Of a DNA stretch of 64,000 nt, positions 8,824 to 19,079 are shown piece after piece. Made by a program: the position numbers and the translations under genes. Each line of letters opens with the position of its first letter. Position 1 is the first letter of the stretch. The DNA comes from a marine gamma proteobacterium HTCC2080 (GTDB lineage Bacteria > Pseudomonadota > Gammaproteobacteria > Pseudomonadales > Halieaceae): positions 244,911 to 308,910 of the forward strand of contig AAVV01000003.1 of the NCBI GenBank assembly GCA_000169115.1, written 5' to 3'. The notes under the pieces are model-generated. The model did no database searches. It saw only the letters and a program-made list of their open reading frames with translations, and was not told where the DNA came from.

Positions 8824-10056
8824 ATGGCATTTAGTACCGCTATTTCCGGCATCAAGGCAGCACAAGCTAACCTCGACGTCATTAGTAATAACATCGCCAA
8901 CGCGAGCACCGTGGGCTTTAAAGCTTCACGCGCTCAATTTGCCGAAATTTACGCCAGCTCTGTGTCAGGTGGTAGCAACGCCGGGCAGGGGGTTGAACTC
9001 ACTGAAATTCGCGCTGAGTTTTCTCAGGGCAGTCTAGACTTCACGGGTAGCGGCCTTGATCTGGCTATCTCGGGTAACGGCTTCTTTATCGTGTCAAACG
9101 CAGGCGCATCAGAGTACACCCGGGCGGGATCCTTTCAGGTTGATCGTGACGGTTTTCTCACGAATGAATCTGGCAACCGTCTGCAGGGCTATCAGGGCAA
9201 TACCGATGGCGTCATTACCGGGGAGCTGGGCGACTTGTTTATCGACACCACCTTAGTGGACCCCAAAGTAACCTCAAAGGTCACAATAACCAGTAATTTA
9301 GATTCTCGAGAGGCTGTACCCACGACAGCGACTTTTGCTCCCACAGATCCAACCTCGTACAACAGCACAACCTCAACGACTATTTATGACAGTCTGGGTA
9401 ATTCTCACGTTTTGCAGCTGTACTATGTAAAGCAATCGGCGGCAAATACCTGGAAAGTCCATACGTCGGTCGACGGGGGCACGCCTCCCGCCGCGACAAC
9501 CATTACGTTTGACTCCGATGGAACCCTCGCTACGAATTCTGCTAACGCTATCTCCATTACAACACCTGCGAATGAACTGTTGTCGGCGTCAGGTGTCGCC
9601 ACCGGAGCTGCAGCACTGGCTTATTCGGTTGATATTTTAGCTACGACACAGCTTGGCAGCGATTTTTCAGTGAACTCCGCGATTCAGGACGGTTACGGCG
9701 CAGGCCAGCTGATTTCTTTTGAATTTGACGACTCAGGCACGGCGTTTGCGCGCTATACCAACGGGCAATCACGGGCTATTGGTCAAGTGGCTCTCGCGAG
9801 TTTCCGCAATAACAACGGTCTGCAGCCCGTCGGTGGCTCTAACTATGTTGAAAGCTTTGGTTCGGGCGGCCCCAATATTGGCGTACCGGGGAATTCGGGT
9901 CGCGGTAATATTCAATCGTCTGCGGTTGAGCAGGCCAACGTCGATATCACTCAAGAGCTAGTCAACTTAATTGTCGCCCAGCGTAATTTTCAGGCAAATG
10001 CTCAGGTGATTTCAACAGAAGATCAGGCCACTCAGGCCGTGATTAATCTTCGATAA
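8824..10056 (+). CDS. flgE: Flagellar hook protein FlgE
   Basis: 410 residues. The N-terminus has the rod/hook motif (AAQANLDVISNNIANASTVGFKASRAQFAEIYA). The middle carries the FlgE D2/D3-type region (about 150-330). The C-terminus has the coiled-coil-forming helix ending in VNLIVAQRNFQANAQVISTEDQATQAVINLR. About 120 copies form the hook that joins rod and filament. The length is in the normal range for polar flagella. An AGAGGA Shine-Dalgarno precedes the ATG. Confidence 0.96.
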   Translation: MAFSTAISGIKAAQANLDVISNNIANASTVGFKASRAQFAEIYASSVSGGSNAGQGVELTEIRAEFSQGSLDFTGSGLDLAISGNGFFIVSNAGASEYTRAGSFQVDRDGFLTNESGNRLQGYQGNTDGVITGELGDLFIDTTLVDPKVTSKVTITSNLDSREAVPTTATFAPTDPTSYNSTTSTTIYDSLGNSHVLQLYYVKQSAANTWKVHTSVDGGTPPAATTITFDSDGTLATNSANAISITTPANELLSASGVATGAAALAYSVDILATTQLGSDFSVNSAIQDGYGAGQLISFEFDDSGTAFARYTNGQSRAIGQVALASFRNNNGLQPVGGSNYVESFGSGGPNIGVPGNSGRGNIQSSAVEQANVDITQELVNLIVAQRNFQANAQVISTEDQATQAVINLR

Positions 10057-10077
10057 CTAGGCGTTAGGTAAACCACC

Positions 10078-10812
10078 ATGTCTAATATCGCTAACCTCGC
10101 CGCCCAGTCTGCTCGAGAAATTCAGCAGGCTCAGGCGGTGGTGACTCACAACCTTGCCAACAGCGGGACAACGGGTTTTAAGGCCGATTTGTATCAGGCG
10201 CAGTCCTCTTATCTAAATGCAGCAGATGGTACCGGCACTGCCGGTAGCAATGGCAGTGCCTTGGACTACTCGGCGGGTGCCATTGCCCAGACTGGGCGCG
10301 ACCTTGATGTTGCCATAACCGGTGACGGCTGGTTTCAAGTGGTGGCAAACGACGGTACCTTGGCGCTGAGCCGCAGAGGCGATTTAAGGGTGGGCACCGA
10401 TGGCATATTAAAGGATGCCACAGGTAAAACGATCATGGGCAACGCCGGTCCGGTATCGCTGCCGCCTTACTCCAGTCTAAGTATTGGCACTGACGGCACT
10501 ATTTCAATTGTCCCCATGGGTGAATTACCCACCAACATTGTCGCCCTTGATCGGTTGATGCTGGTGAACCCCCCTGTGGAACAGTTGGTGAAAAGTGCCG
10601 ACGGCATGGTTCGGGTCGAGGATATGAACAGGCTTGAGCCCGACGCCAATGTACGTGTAGCGGTGGGTGCTCTGGAAACCTCAAACGTTAGCCCTGTCGG
10701 GGCCATGGTCGAAATGATTACGCTGGCGCGGAGTTTTGAACAGCATATTCAAACCATTAAATCTGCTGAAGAACTGGATGCTTCCAGTGCCAGCATCATG
10801 AAACTTGAATAA
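10078..10812 (+). CDS. flgF: Flagellar proximal rod protein FlgF
   Basis: 244 residues. The N-terminal motif ([27 protein letters not shown]) and the C-terminal block ([33 protein letters not shown]) place it in the FlgF branch of the rod/hook family. FlgF completes the proximal rod before the distal rod FlgG. It follows flgE by 21 bases and precedes flgG by 14, within one operon. Confidence 0.94.
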   Translation: MSNIANLAAQSAREIQQAQAVVTHNLANSGTTGFKADLYQAQSSYLNAADGTGTAGSNGSALDYSAGAIAQTGRDLDVAITGDGWFQVVANDGTLALSRRGDLRVGTDGILKDATGKTIMGNAGPVSLPPYSSLSIGTDGTISIVPMGELPTNIVALDRLMLVNPPVEQLVKSADGMVRVEDMNRLEPDANVRVAVGALETSNVSPVGAMVEMITLARSFEQHIQTIKSAEELDASSASIMKLE

Positions 10813-10826
10813 AAGGAACAGCGACC

Positions 10827-11612
10827 ATGTCTCAGTCACTGTGGATAGCAAAAACCGGACTCGACGCCCAGCAAACAAAAATGGCGACGATCTCCAACAA
10901 TCTGGCCAACGCGGGAACCAATGGTTTTAAGCGCGGGCGCGTTATTTTTGAAGACCTGCTGTATCAAAATGTTCGCCAGGTTGGCGCGCAGTCGAGTCAG
11001 GACACCGTCTTACCCTCGGGGTTACAGGTGGGTACGGGTGCGCGGGTTGTCGCTACAGAGCGGCTGTTTACCCAGGGCAATTTGTCCCAGACCGACAACC
11101 CTCTCGACCTAGCCATTCAAGGGCGGGGGTTTGTAGAGGTGCTGATGCCGGATGGTAGTCAGGGTTTCACCCGAGATGGTTCTTTCCAAATTAACGATCA
11201 GGGTGTCATGGTGACGGCTGCGGGCTATCAGGTTCAGCCACCTATAACGATTCCCCAAGATGCTTTAAGTATTTCGATTGCGCCAGACGGCACGGTCTCT
11301 GTGCAACAACCGGGGACGCCTCAGGCAACTCAGGTGGGCGTTATTCAGCTCACTGATTTTGTGAACCCTTCGGGTTTACAGGCACGCGGTGAAAACCTTT
11401 TTCTGGAAACTGGGGCCAGTGGCGCGCCGCTTCCCGGTAACCCGGGCCTTAATGGCTTGGGTACGTTGCAGCAGGGGTTTGTCGAGGGCTCCAACGTCAA
11501 TGTTGTTGAGGAGCTGGTCAATATGATCGAAACCCAGCGTGCCTACGAAATGAACTCAAAAGCCATCTCGACGGCAGACCAGATGCTGCAGTACGTGTCG
11601 CAGAACCTGTGA
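10827..11612 (+). CDS. flgG: Flagellar distal rod protein FlgG
   Basis: 261 residues, the canonical FlgG length. N-terminal motif: [42 protein letters not shown]. The C-terminal end [38 protein letters not shown] is highly characteristic of FlgG. It forms the distal rod crossing the peptidoglycan and P/L rings. An AAGGA Shine-Dalgarno lies upstream. Confidence 0.97.
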   Translation: MSQSLWIAKTGLDAQQTKMATISNNLANAGTNGFKRGRVIFEDLLYQNVRQVGAQSSQDTVLPSGLQVGTGARVVATERLFTQGNLSQTDNPLDLAIQGRGFVEVLMPDGSQGFTRDGSFQINDQGVMVTAAGYQVQPPITIPQDALSISIAPDGTVSVQQPGTPQATQVGVIQLTDFVNPSGLQARGENLFLETGASGAPLPGNPGLNGLGTLQQGFVEGSNVNVVEELVNMIETQRAYEMNSKAISTADQMLQYVSQNL

Positions 11613-11631
11613 TGCCAGTAGGGAGACTGAA

Positions 11632-12318
11632 ATGATACGGATCTTATTATCGACAGTGGCGCTGGGAATAACGCTAGTTGGCTGCGGCGGTGTCGAAACC
11701 AAAGTTCACCCGGCTTATGCACCGATAGAACCCATCGATTATGCCGACAATCGTGAAGGTACCACGCCAGCGAGTCTGTATAACAAGCGTGGCGGCTTGT
11801 CTTTGTTTGAGGACACCCGAGCCCGATCTATCGGTGACATCGTCAGCGTTGTTTTACAAGAATCCACCAGTGCCGCGAAAAGCGCCGATACCGACCTGAG
11901 CAAAGGTTCAGATATTGGTGTCGATGCCCCTGTTTTATTTGGCGAGCCCTTTAATTTTGGCGGTGGCGATAGCTATGACCTAAGCCAGAGTATTGCTTCT
12001 GAGTATGGTTTTCAGGGGCAGGGCTCCAGCAACCAAAGTAATCGATTGCAGGGCGCTATTGCGGTGCAAGTGGCTAAGGTTTTGCCCAACGGCAATTTGG
12101 TTGTGCAGGGCGAAAAGTGGATCAAGCTCAATCAGGGCGATGAGTTTATTCAGCTTCGAGGCATTATTCGTCCCGAAGATATTTCGCCCCTCAACACGAT
12201 TCCCTCTTCATTGGTGGCCGACGCCCGCATTTCTTATGGCGGCACCGGCATTATCGAAGAGGCGAACACCCCCGGCTGGTTAACACGGTTCTTTACCAGC
12301 CCACTGAATCCTTTTTAA
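11632..12318 (+). CDS. flgH: Flagellar L-ring lipoprotein FlgH
   Basis: 228 residues. A lipoprotein signal with lipobox LVGC puts the acylated Cys near residue 18, followed by the FlgH domain. Conserved parts include [23 protein letters not shown] and [35 protein letters not shown]. FlgH builds the outer-membrane L-ring bushing around the rod. A GGGAG Shine-Dalgarno precedes the start. Gene order flgG-flgH-flgI is standard. Confidence 0.95.
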   Translation: MIRILLSTVALGITLVGCGGVETKVHPAYAPIEPIDYADNREGTTPASLYNKRGGLSLFEDTRARSIGDIVSVVLQESTSAAKSADTDLSKGSDIGVDAPVLFGEPFNFGGGDSYDLSQSIASEYGFQGQGSSNQSNRLQGAIAVQVAKVLPNGNLVVQGEKWIKLNQGDEFIQLRGIIRPEDISPLNTIPSSLVADARISYGGTGIIEEANTPGWLTRFFTSPLNPF

Positions 12319-12331
12319 GGGAGCCACAATT

Positions 12332-13453
12332 GTGAAGCTTCAAAAGATCAATACCCTGGCTTTAGCCGCAGCTCTGATGCTGCTCTTTGTTGCCAGTCTC
12401 TCCAAGGCCGAGCGTATCAAAGATTTGGCTATGCTCGAGGGTGCCCGAACCAATCAACTGGTTGGCTTTGGTTTAATCGTGGGCCTCGATGGCTCAGGTG
12501 ACCAGGTTACGCAGACGCCCTTTACGTTGCAGGCCGCGCGATCTATGTTGCAGCAGTTTGGTGTCAACGTTCCAGCTAACAGTAACCCCCAAACTAAAAA
12601 CGTTGCCGCGGTTATGGTTACAGCAACCCTGCCTCCCTTCGCCAAGCCAGGCCAGACGATTGATGTCACGGTGTCATCTTTGGGTAATGCCAAAAGTTTG
12701 CGCGGCGGTGAGTTGCTTATGACGCAACTCAAGGCCGGTAACGGTGAGGTCTATGTCGTGGCACAGGGTTCGCTAATTGTTTCTGGTTTTGGTGCTGAAG
12801 GCGCCGATGGATCGTCCATTTCCCTCAATACTAAATCGGCGGGTCGTATTCCTAACGGCGGCATCGTCGAGCGCGAGGTGCTTACACCCTTGCACGGAGC
12901 TGGGCCAATTACCTTTAACTTGCACTCGCCAGATTTTTCTACCGCCAGCAACATGGCCGCAGCGATTAACGGCTTTATGGGCCCTGGAACCGCTTCTGCT
13001 CTCGATGCGGTATCGGTTCGAGTTGTCGCACCCGCTGAACCCGATGCCAAGGTGGCGTATGTCGCAGAGCTGGAAAATATTCAAGTTCAGCGTGCCGCAG
13101 CAAGTGCCAAAGTCATCGTCAATGCGCGCAGTGGCACCATTGTTATTGGCGCTGAGGTTATGGTGAAAACGGCAGCGGTCGCCCATGGCAACCTCACCGT
13201 ATCGGTTGATGAAAGTGTTGAAGTCAGTCAGCCCGGCCCCTTTTCTCGCGTTGGTGAGACTGTTGTTACCACACAATCAGAGGTGAATATTGAAGACGAA
13301 AACCTTCGTATGTTTCTCCTCAATGATGGCGTTAGCCTTCAAGAGATTGTGACTGCGATTAATCGCGTGGGCGCAGCCCCCGGTGATCTCATTGCCATTT
13401 TAGAGGCATTACAACAGGCGGGTGCGCTTAGTGCGCAGCTGATAATTATCTAA
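12332..13453 (+). CDS. flgI: Flagellar P-ring protein FlgI
   Basis: 373 residues starting at a GTG with an AGGGAG Shine-Dalgarno. A Sec signal peptide (about 1-26, ending SKA) is followed by the highly conserved block [30 protein letters not shown]. FlgI is secreted to the periplasm and polymerises into the P-ring with help from FlgA. The C-terminal block [29 protein letters not shown] is typical. The stop TAA overlaps the flgJ ATG by one base. Confidence 0.96.
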   Translation: MKLQKINTLALAAALMLLFVASLSKAERIKDLAMLEGARTNQLVGFGLIVGLDGSGDQVTQTPFTLQAARSMLQQFGVNVPANSNPQTKNVAAVMVTATLPPFAKPGQTIDVTVSSLGNAKSLRGGELLMTQLKAGNGEVYVVAQGSLIVSGFGAEGADGSSISLNTKSAGRIPNGGIVEREVLTPLHGAGPITFNLHSPDFSTASNMAAAINGFMGPGTASALDAVSVRVVAPAEPDAKVAYVAELENIQVQRAAASAKVIVNARSGTIVIGAEVMVKTAAVAHGNLTVSVDESVEVSQPGPFSRVGETVVTTQSEVNIEDENLRMFLLNDGVSLQEIVTAINRVGAAPGDLIAILEALQQAGALSAQLIII

Positions 13454-13899
13454 TGAATAGCATTGGTCAGGAAGCGGCGGTTTATACCGACTTCAGTCAG
13501 TTGGAGTCATTAAAAGCTGAAGCGCAAGCAAACCCTAATGCCGCCCTTGAAGAGGTGGCGCAGCAGTTTGAATCGCTTTTTATGCAGATGATGCTGAAAT
13601 CAATGCGTGACGCGACCGTTAAAAGTGATCTTTTCAGTTCAGACCAGATGGACACCTATCAAACCATGGCCGACCAACAGACCGCGCTGTCACTGTCTCA
13701 GCAGGGCGGTATTGGTTTGGCCCGGGTTTTGGTTGAACAAATGCAAGTGCGTGGACAGGCGTCAGGGGCGGAGCTTTCTGAGGAAGGCCAGCAATCGACG
13801 GCAGCTGATAGTGGGATTCCCCTCACAAATTCAGCAGCACCGGTTAAAGCTTTTGACCTACCTGCCGCTACTCACAGCGCAATAGACCTTAAAGGCTAA
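13453..13899 (+). CDS. flgJ: Rod-capping protein FlgJ, short form without muramidase domain
   Basis: 148 residues. The rod-binding part is present (ALEEVAQQFESLFMQMMLKSMRDATVKSDLFSSDQMDTYQTMADQQ), the signature of FlgJ, which caps the growing rod. The C-terminal glucosaminidase domain of enterobacterial and Pseudomonas FlgJ (total about 310-400 residues) is absent; only a low-complexity tail follows. A separate peptidoglycan hydrolase is therefore presumably used for rod penetration. The 3' end of the gene contains the sigma-28 promoter for flgKL. Confidence 0.92.
   Translation: MNSIGQEAAVYTDFSQLESLKAEAQANPNAALEEVAQQFESLFMQMMLKSMRDATVKSDLFSSDQMDTYQTMADQQTALSLSQQGGIGLARVLVEQMQVRGQASGAELSEEGQQSTAADSGIPLTNSAAPVKAFDLPAATHSAIDLKG
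13845..13871 (+). promoter_or_regulatory. Sigma-28 (FliA) promoter of flgKL, inside flgJ
   Basis: TAAAGCTT, 11 bases, GCCGCTAC, ending 30 bases before the flgK ATG. It has exact spacing and the same -10 octamer as the flgM and fliC promoters. It overlaps flgJ codons, allowing late expression of the hook-filament junction proteins, as known for class 3 flgKL promoters. Confidence 0.8.
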
Positions 13900-13901
13900 G
13901 C

Positions 13902-15572
13902 ATGGCGAATACACTAGGGATAGGCACAACCGCCCTAAGCGCATTACAGCGGGCAATTTCAACGACGGGGCAAAATATTGCCAACGTCAATACTGAGGGT
14001 TACAGCCGGCAATCGGTAAGCTTGTCTGCGAGGCCAGCTCAGGATATTGGCGCCGGATATTTGGGCTCGGGTGTTCAGGTTACCTCTATCGATCGTGCTT
14101 ATAACCAGTTCCTGGCCAACGACGTGCAGCAACGCACGGCTTCCAGCGGTTATTACTCCCTTTATGCCAACGCTGCGGAACGTGTCGACTCTATGTTGGG
14201 CGACCCATCCACCAGTATTGCGCAAGCAATGGACAGTTTTTTTGCCAGCGCCGAAGCGGTAGCGAATAGCCCCACCTCGCTGCCCGAACGACAGGTGATG
14301 CTTTCTAATGCCGAAACGCTCGTACAGCGGTTTGATTACATCGTCTCTCGTATCGACGATGTGACTAAGGAAATGAACAGCCAGATTAACAGTGCAGTCT
14401 CAGAAATTAACCAGCTGGCCGGTGGCATTGCGACCTTGAATAATGAAATAGCTAAAGTATCGGGAGGCAGTACCGGCTTGCCCAATGATTTATTAGACCA
14501 GCGCGATGCCTTACTTGTGCAGCTTAGTAGTCTGGTGGATACCAAGACCCTGGCTCAGGACGACGGCTCACTGAACGTGTTTATTGGCCGCGGTCAGCCC
14601 TTGGTGACAGGTTCGGTTGCCGAAACCCTGGCGACACAAACAGACCCCGAACTGGGTAGCACGTCTTTGGTCACGCTATCAGCCTTTGTGGCAGGCTCAA
14701 GCGACGTCAGCGATTTTTTAACCGGCGGTAAACTCGGGGCAGCCTTGACTGTCACTGATGAAGTGGTAAACCCCACACGCCGCGAACTTAATTTATTGGC
14801 CGTGGGCTTTGCAGAAACCGTCAACGCTATTCAAGAGGCCGGTGATGACCTTCAGGGTGTTGATGGTGTGGCATTGTTCACCGAGACCGAGGGCGTTGTG
14901 AAATCCGCCGCAAGTGTTGACGACAGCACGGCTAACAGCGGTAATGCCACGGTAACGTTTACGGTAACTGATGCAAAATTACTGACCGGCGACAGCTACC
15001 GGGTCGACTACACCGCGACCGGGGTCAATTTGCGCAACCTCACCACCGACGCGGTGACTACCCTAACGGCAAATCCGCAAACGGTAGACGGTGTCCGGGT
15101 AACCTACACGGCACAGGCTGCGACAGGTGCAGCAGGTGCCAACCAAGGCGATGCGTTCATTGTGGACCCGTTGTTTCAAGCGTCGAGCCTTTTTGCCGTA
15201 AAAATCGACGACCCGGCAAAAATTGCCGCTGCCAGCAATAATGGGGCTGCCGGTAACAACAGCAATATGCTAGCCATGATCGAATTGCGTGACCAGAGCC
15301 TATTAAAGGGCAGCACCGCAACTTACGGCGATGTTTACAACAATCTTTTATCCGATGTAGCTGTGCGCACTCAACGCGCCCAGTCTAGTGCTGAAACCGA
15401 GACTGCATTACTAGGCAGTGCTCTCGACCGTCAAAGCAGTTTGCAGGGGGTCAACCTCGATGAAGAGGCGGCAAACCTAGTGCGTTACCAGCAGGCTTAC
15501 CAAGCCGCCGCGCAAATCGTTGCGGTGGCCAACGAAGTGTTTGATACCTTGTTACGGGCAACCTCACGATGA
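13902..15572 (+). CDS. flgK: Hook-filament junction protein 1, FlgK (HAP1)
   Basis: 556 residues. The N-terminal FlgK signature (GTTALSALQRAISTTGQNIANVNTEGYSRQSV) and the C-terminal helix (NLDEEAANLVRYQQAYQAAAQIVAVANEVFDTLL) are both present. FlgK forms the first junction ring between hook and filament and is escorted by FlgN. The variable middle, about residues 310-440, carries the outward-facing domains. It overlaps flgL by four bases (ATGA). Confidence 0.96.
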   Translation: MANTLGIGTTALSALQRAISTTGQNIANVNTEGYSRQSVSLSARPAQDIGAGYLGSGVQVTSIDRAYNQFLANDVQQRTASSGYYSLYANAAERVDSMLGDPSTSIAQAMDSFFASAEAVANSPTSLPERQVMLSNAETLVQRFDYIVSRIDDVTKEMNSQINSAVSEINQLAGGIATLNNEIAKVSGGSTGLPNDLLDQRDALLVQLSSLVDTKTLAQDDGSLNVFIGRGQPLVTGSVAETLATQTDPELGSTSLVTLSAFVAGSSDVSDFLTGGKLGAALTVTDEVVNPTRRELNLLAVGFAETVNAIQEAGDDLQGVDGVALFTETEGVVKSAASVDDSTANSGNATVTFTVTDAKLLTGDSYRVDYTATGVNLRNLTTDAVTTLTANPQTVDGVRVTYTAQAATGAAGANQGDAFIVDPLFQASSLFAVKIDDPAKIAAASNNGAAGNNSNMLAMIELRDQSLLKGSTATYGDVYNNLLSDVAVRTQRAQSSAETETALLGSALDRQSSLQGVNLDEEAANLVRYQQAYQAAAQIVAVANEVFDTLLRATSR

Positions 15573-16777
15573 TTGATCGCGTATCTTCAAATCAGGTGTA
15601 TCGCACCGGCATTGGCTCCATTCTCGAGGCCCAGTCAAAGCTGAGCCGCATTCAAGAACAAGTGGCGTCGGGTAAACGTATTCAAAACCCTTCTGATGAT
15701 CCCGGTGCGGCGGCAGAAATTGTCCGGCTGCGCAGCGAATTAAACCGTGTGGAAACCTATCAACGCACCGCTGACCAAGCCATTAGCAGCCTATCTTTTG
15801 AAGAAAGCGCCGTGGCAGGTGCTGAGTCGGTATTGCAGCGTGCGCGGGAGCTGGCGGTGCAGGGCGCTAACGACGGCGCGCTCAATGCATCAGATCGCGA
15901 GATTATTGCTGCTGAAATCGACGGCCTGCGCGATTCTTTACTGAATATTGGTAATACCCGAAATGCCGACGGCGAATACATTTTTGCCGGTGACAAGGTC
16001 AATACGGCGGCGTTTAGTGAATCAAACGGGGCGGTGACTTACGAAGGTAGTGGTGGCCCCAGACTGGTCAACATTGCCTCGGGCATTCGCTTGCAAACTA
16101 ACGATACCGGTGCCACCGTATTTCAAGGTGCAGCTGCCGGTAACGGTCAATTCGAGGTTAGTGCTACCGGGAGTAATACCGGTACGGGGGTTGTTGGAGC
16201 TACTGGCTTCGACGGCACTTTCCCCGGCACCGAAAATTACACCATAACCTTTTCAAGCGTTGGCGGTCAGTTGAAGTACGCCATAACAGGAAGCACCTCT
16301 GGCGCTATCGGCGCAGCTCAAGATTATGTTTCGGGCGAAGACATTACTTTTGCCGGCGCCACAGTAAAAATTGAAGGGGCGCCGGAGGCGGGGGACACCT
16401 TTGCTGTGACAGCCGGCGGCACGCAAAGCGCTTTCGACACGTTGACTGAGCTCAGTGCGGCTTTGCGCACCCAAGGCTCGGCGGCGAAAGATGCCCAGCG
16501 GGCTACCGCAGTGGGTCAAGCGCTGCAAAATATTGACGCCAGTCTGGGTCAGATTAATAAAGTGCGCACCGACCTTGGAGCAAGATTAAACCGGGTTGAC
16601 GAGCAAATTTCGTTAAACGCGTCGTTCAATTTTCAGATAGAGAGCACTATTTCAAAGCTCGAAGATCTCGATTTCGCCACCGCGGTGACCGAACTTAATT
16701 TACAGTTAGTGGCTCTTGAAGCTGCGCAACAGACCTACATCAAGACTCAGGGTATATCGCTGTTTAATTATCTTTGA
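15569..16777 (+). CDS. flgL: Hook-filament junction protein 3, FlgL (HAP3)
   Basis: 402 residues with flagellin-like terminal helices. The N-terminal part includes QSKLSRIQEQVASGKRIQNPSDDPGAAAEIVRLRSEL, the FlgL motif, and the C-terminus contains the family's DLDFATAVTELNLQLVALEAAQQTYIKTQGISLFNYL. FlgL forms the second junction ring to which flagellin attaches. Translation is probably coupled to flgK through the ATGA overlap. Last gene of the rod/hook operon. Confidence 0.96.
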   Translation: MIDRVSSNQVYRTGIGSILEAQSKLSRIQEQVASGKRIQNPSDDPGAAAEIVRLRSELNRVETYQRTADQAISSLSFEESAVAGAESVLQRARELAVQGANDGALNASDREIIAAEIDGLRDSLLNIGNTRNADGEYIFAGDKVNTAAFSESNGAVTYEGSGGPRLVNIASGIRLQTNDTGATVFQGAAAGNGQFEVSATGSNTGTGVVGATGFDGTFPGTENYTITFSSVGGQLKYAITGSTSGAIGAAQDYVSGEDITFAGATVKIEGAPEAGDTFAVTAGGTQSAFDTLTELSAALRTQGSAAKDAQRATAVGQALQNIDASLGQINKVRTDLGARLNRVDEQISLNASFNFQIESTISKLEDLDFATAVTELNLQLVALEAAQQTYIKTQGISLFNYL

Positions 16778-17342
16778 GGTTTGGTGTGCACGTCGCTGCA
16801 CTTTCCTGAGGCCGTCAGACTGCCTGATCACCCGAGAGCCCTCGCTGCCCTCCCTGTGGCGCACCACCGAACAACGCCCTTTGGTTACGGTAACTTCAAT
16901 AGGCTAATTTGTTGAGCGCGGTAAATAAGCCTGTCATAAAACCCATGCATAAAAACCGCAGCATAGTTTCGTGAAAGGGTTAGATATTCGCGGCAGGCGC
17001 TGATGCAAATTGGTTCTTCTGTTCAAACCAAATCCAAAGCCGTGAACATGCTCAATAATTGAAAGCGTCAAAGGCCTGTCGTAAATTTTTTGGTCATCAA
17101 AACTCAAGCGGCGTGGCTGCTTCATCCACAACAAGCGGCTCATCAATAAAGCACTCTCAGATTGTTTCTGTCGAAATTGGGTTGATTTTTCTGATCCCCT
17201 ATTCCGTCAACCGTTAACGTTTGCCCAATAAAAACTGCTTCCAACGCTGTTGAAGGGGGGTATGAGCCATGTCGTCAGAGCAAATATGTGACACACATCA
17301 CGAAATTAACGCATTCAAAACTAAATATTCGCTCCAGAACCC
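16778..17342. other. Intergenic region upstream of fliC
   Basis: Together with the fliC promoter and leader, about 675 bases separate flgL from fliC. A 70-codon frame on the minus strand (16934-17146) has no recognisable family, no clear Shine-Dalgarno and a composition like non-coding DNA. A weak GTGCA/TGCAC inverted repeat just after flgL might end the operon. Nothing else is supported. Confidence 0.4.
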
Positions 17343-17369
17343 TAAAGGTCCCCAATTACCCGCCGCTAC
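17343..17369 (+). promoter_or_regulatory. Sigma-28 (FliA) promoter of fliC
   Basis: TAAAGGTC, 11 bases, GCCGCTAC: exact spacing and the same -10 octamer as flgM and flgK. It lies 84 bases before the fliC ATG, leaving a leader of about 75 bases. Flagellin genes are classic FliA targets. Confidence 0.75.
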
Positions 17370-17453
17370 TAGTGATGTAAGAAGCGGGTTCAGTTAAGAG
17401 CCCAGCGGGTTTAAAACTGAACGGCGCGCCCAGCGAGCCAAAGGAGCAATAAA

Positions 17454-18971
17454 ATGCCTCAGACAATTAACACAAACGTAGCGTCTCTAAACGCACAGCG
17501 TAACCTCAACAGCAGCCAGTCAGACGCCAACACGGCTCTGCAGCGCTTGTCATCGGGTCTGCGCATTAACTCTGCCAAAGACGATGCGGCAGGTCTTGCT
17601 ATCTCTAACCGGTTGACCTCTCAGATCAATGGCATCAACCAAGCCATCCGCAACGCCGGTGACGGGATCTCGGTGGCGCAGATTGCAGAAGGCGCACTAG
17701 CCGAGACGGGCGACATATTACAGCGCTTGCGCGAATTGGCAGTCCAGTCAGCTAACTCCTCAAACTCGGGCGCTGATCGGGCGGCACTTCAGGTGGAAGT
17801 GGCGCAGCTTCAAGAAGAGATGAATCGAATTGCCAATACAACATCATTCGGTGATAAGAAGCTGCTAAACGGTAGCTTTTCGTCTGAGACTTTTCAGGTG
17901 GGCGCGCAGGTAGGTGAAACCATTACCTTTTCTATATCGAGCGCCAGAGCCACTGACCTTGGCCAGGCCTTCGATGTGACGAACATGTTGGATAATTTGC
18001 AAAACGCAGGTCGGGGCGCGACTGCAGCTGCTGCAAACGCTATTACGGCGCAAAACTTGATATTCAGCGTTGGCACAGAAACCACCACTGTCGCGGTGGC
18101 GGCGGACTCATCTGCGAAGCAGATTGCATCAGACATCTCAAGCAATGTCTCTGGTCTCACCGCAACTGCCTCCACGTCAGCCACAATCCAGTTTGCAAAT
18201 GACGATACCCAGGGCTCTGCTACTTTTGCAGTCACAATTCAGGGGCAGACTCTAGCGGTAGATATGACCCAAGCTACGCTTAGTGCGACTACCGGTGCGG
18301 CTAAGGCCGCCGCGCTTAAGACGGCCATCGATAGTAATGCCGCTCTCAGTGGGTCGCTAACAGTGAGTATTGCCGACGATACTATTACCCTAGTAGATGC
18401 CGATGGGGACAATATTACTATTGTGGGAGATACAGGTAACACCGCAACAGCAACGGACATGACTATCGATAGTGGTGGCACAGGATCTGTAGTGGTCGAT
18501 AACCAAGCGGCAAATCTGGCGGCAGTCGCTGTTGGCGCCATTACTCTCACTGCTGCGTCAAACACTACCGTGGCGGTGTATTCCGACACCGATACGACTG
18601 TTTCAGGGTCGAGCAGTGTGGCGGCTCAGGATACCGGTACAGTGGCCGCGGGAACCAGCCGTATTTCTGATGTAGACATTTCAACGGTGACTGGAGCAAA
18701 TACTGCACTGGGCTTGATTGATGCTGCATTGACTACTTTGAATACTCAGCGAGCAACGTTGGGTGCGGTACAGAACCGCTTTGATTCGGTGATTTCCAAC
18801 TTGTCTAATGTCTCTGAAAATAGCTCTGCCGCCCGGTCACGTATTCAGGATGCTGACTTTGCTCAGGAAACGGCTAACCTGGCACGTGCCCAGATCCTCC
18901 AGCAGGCGGGTATCTCGGTACTGGCACAGGCCAACGCACAGCCTCAGAACGTTCTGGCACTGTTGCAGTAA
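17454..18971 (+). CDS. fliC: Flagellin (filament protein)
   Basis: 505 residues. The N-terminal D0/D1 domain (PQTINTNVASLNAQRNL...TALQRLSSGLRINSAKDDAAGLAISNRL) and the C-terminal D1/D0 domain (ARSRIQDADFAQETANLARAQILQQAGISVLAQANAQPQNVLALLQ) are canonical. The central region, about residues 180-400, is rich in Ala, Thr, Ser and Asp and forms the variable surface domains. AAAGGAG precedes the ATG. Transcribed alone from a sigma-28 promoter and ended by a strong terminator. It is the only flagellin gene in the window. Confidence 0.97.
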   Translation: MPQTINTNVASLNAQRNLNSSQSDANTALQRLSSGLRINSAKDDAAGLAISNRLTSQINGINQAIRNAGDGISVAQIAEGALAETGDILQRLRELAVQSANSSNSGADRAALQVEVAQLQEEMNRIANTTSFGDKKLLNGSFSSETFQVGAQVGETITFSISSARATDLGQAFDVTNMLDNLQNAGRGATAAAANAITAQNLIFSVGTETTTVAVAADSSAKQIASDISSNVSGLTATASTSATIQFANDDTQGSATFAVTIQGQTLAVDMTQATLSATTGAAKAAALKTAIDSNAALSGSLTVSIADDTITLVDADGDNITIVGDTGNTATATDMTIDSGGTGSVVVDNQAANLAAVAVGAITLTAASNTTVAVYSDTDTTVSGSSSVAAQDTGTVAAGTSRISDVDISTVTGANTALGLIDAALTTLNTQRATLGAVQNRFDSVISNLSNVSENSSAARSRIQDADFAQETANLARAQILQQAGISVLAQANAQPQNVLALLQ

Positions 18972-19004
18972 CAGGGTGAATAGGACAGCCTTTGATGTCC
19001 TGAA

Positions 19005-19035
19005 CCGGGAGGTACCAAGTGCCTCCCGGCTTTTT
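19005..19035 (+). terminator. Rho-independent terminator after fliC
   Basis: Perfect 8-bp stem CCGGGAGG / CCTCCCGG with a 9-base loop, followed by C and TTTTT. It is located 34 bases after the fliC stop. Confidence 0.85.
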
Positions 19036-19079
19036 GCGCTTCGGACGCGCCTTATTATGTCCGGAAGGAGGGTGTAGCT

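Noticed and set aside
16934..17146. 70-codon minus frame upstream of fliC
   Set aside because: No family resemblance and no Shine-Dalgarno; likely chance.
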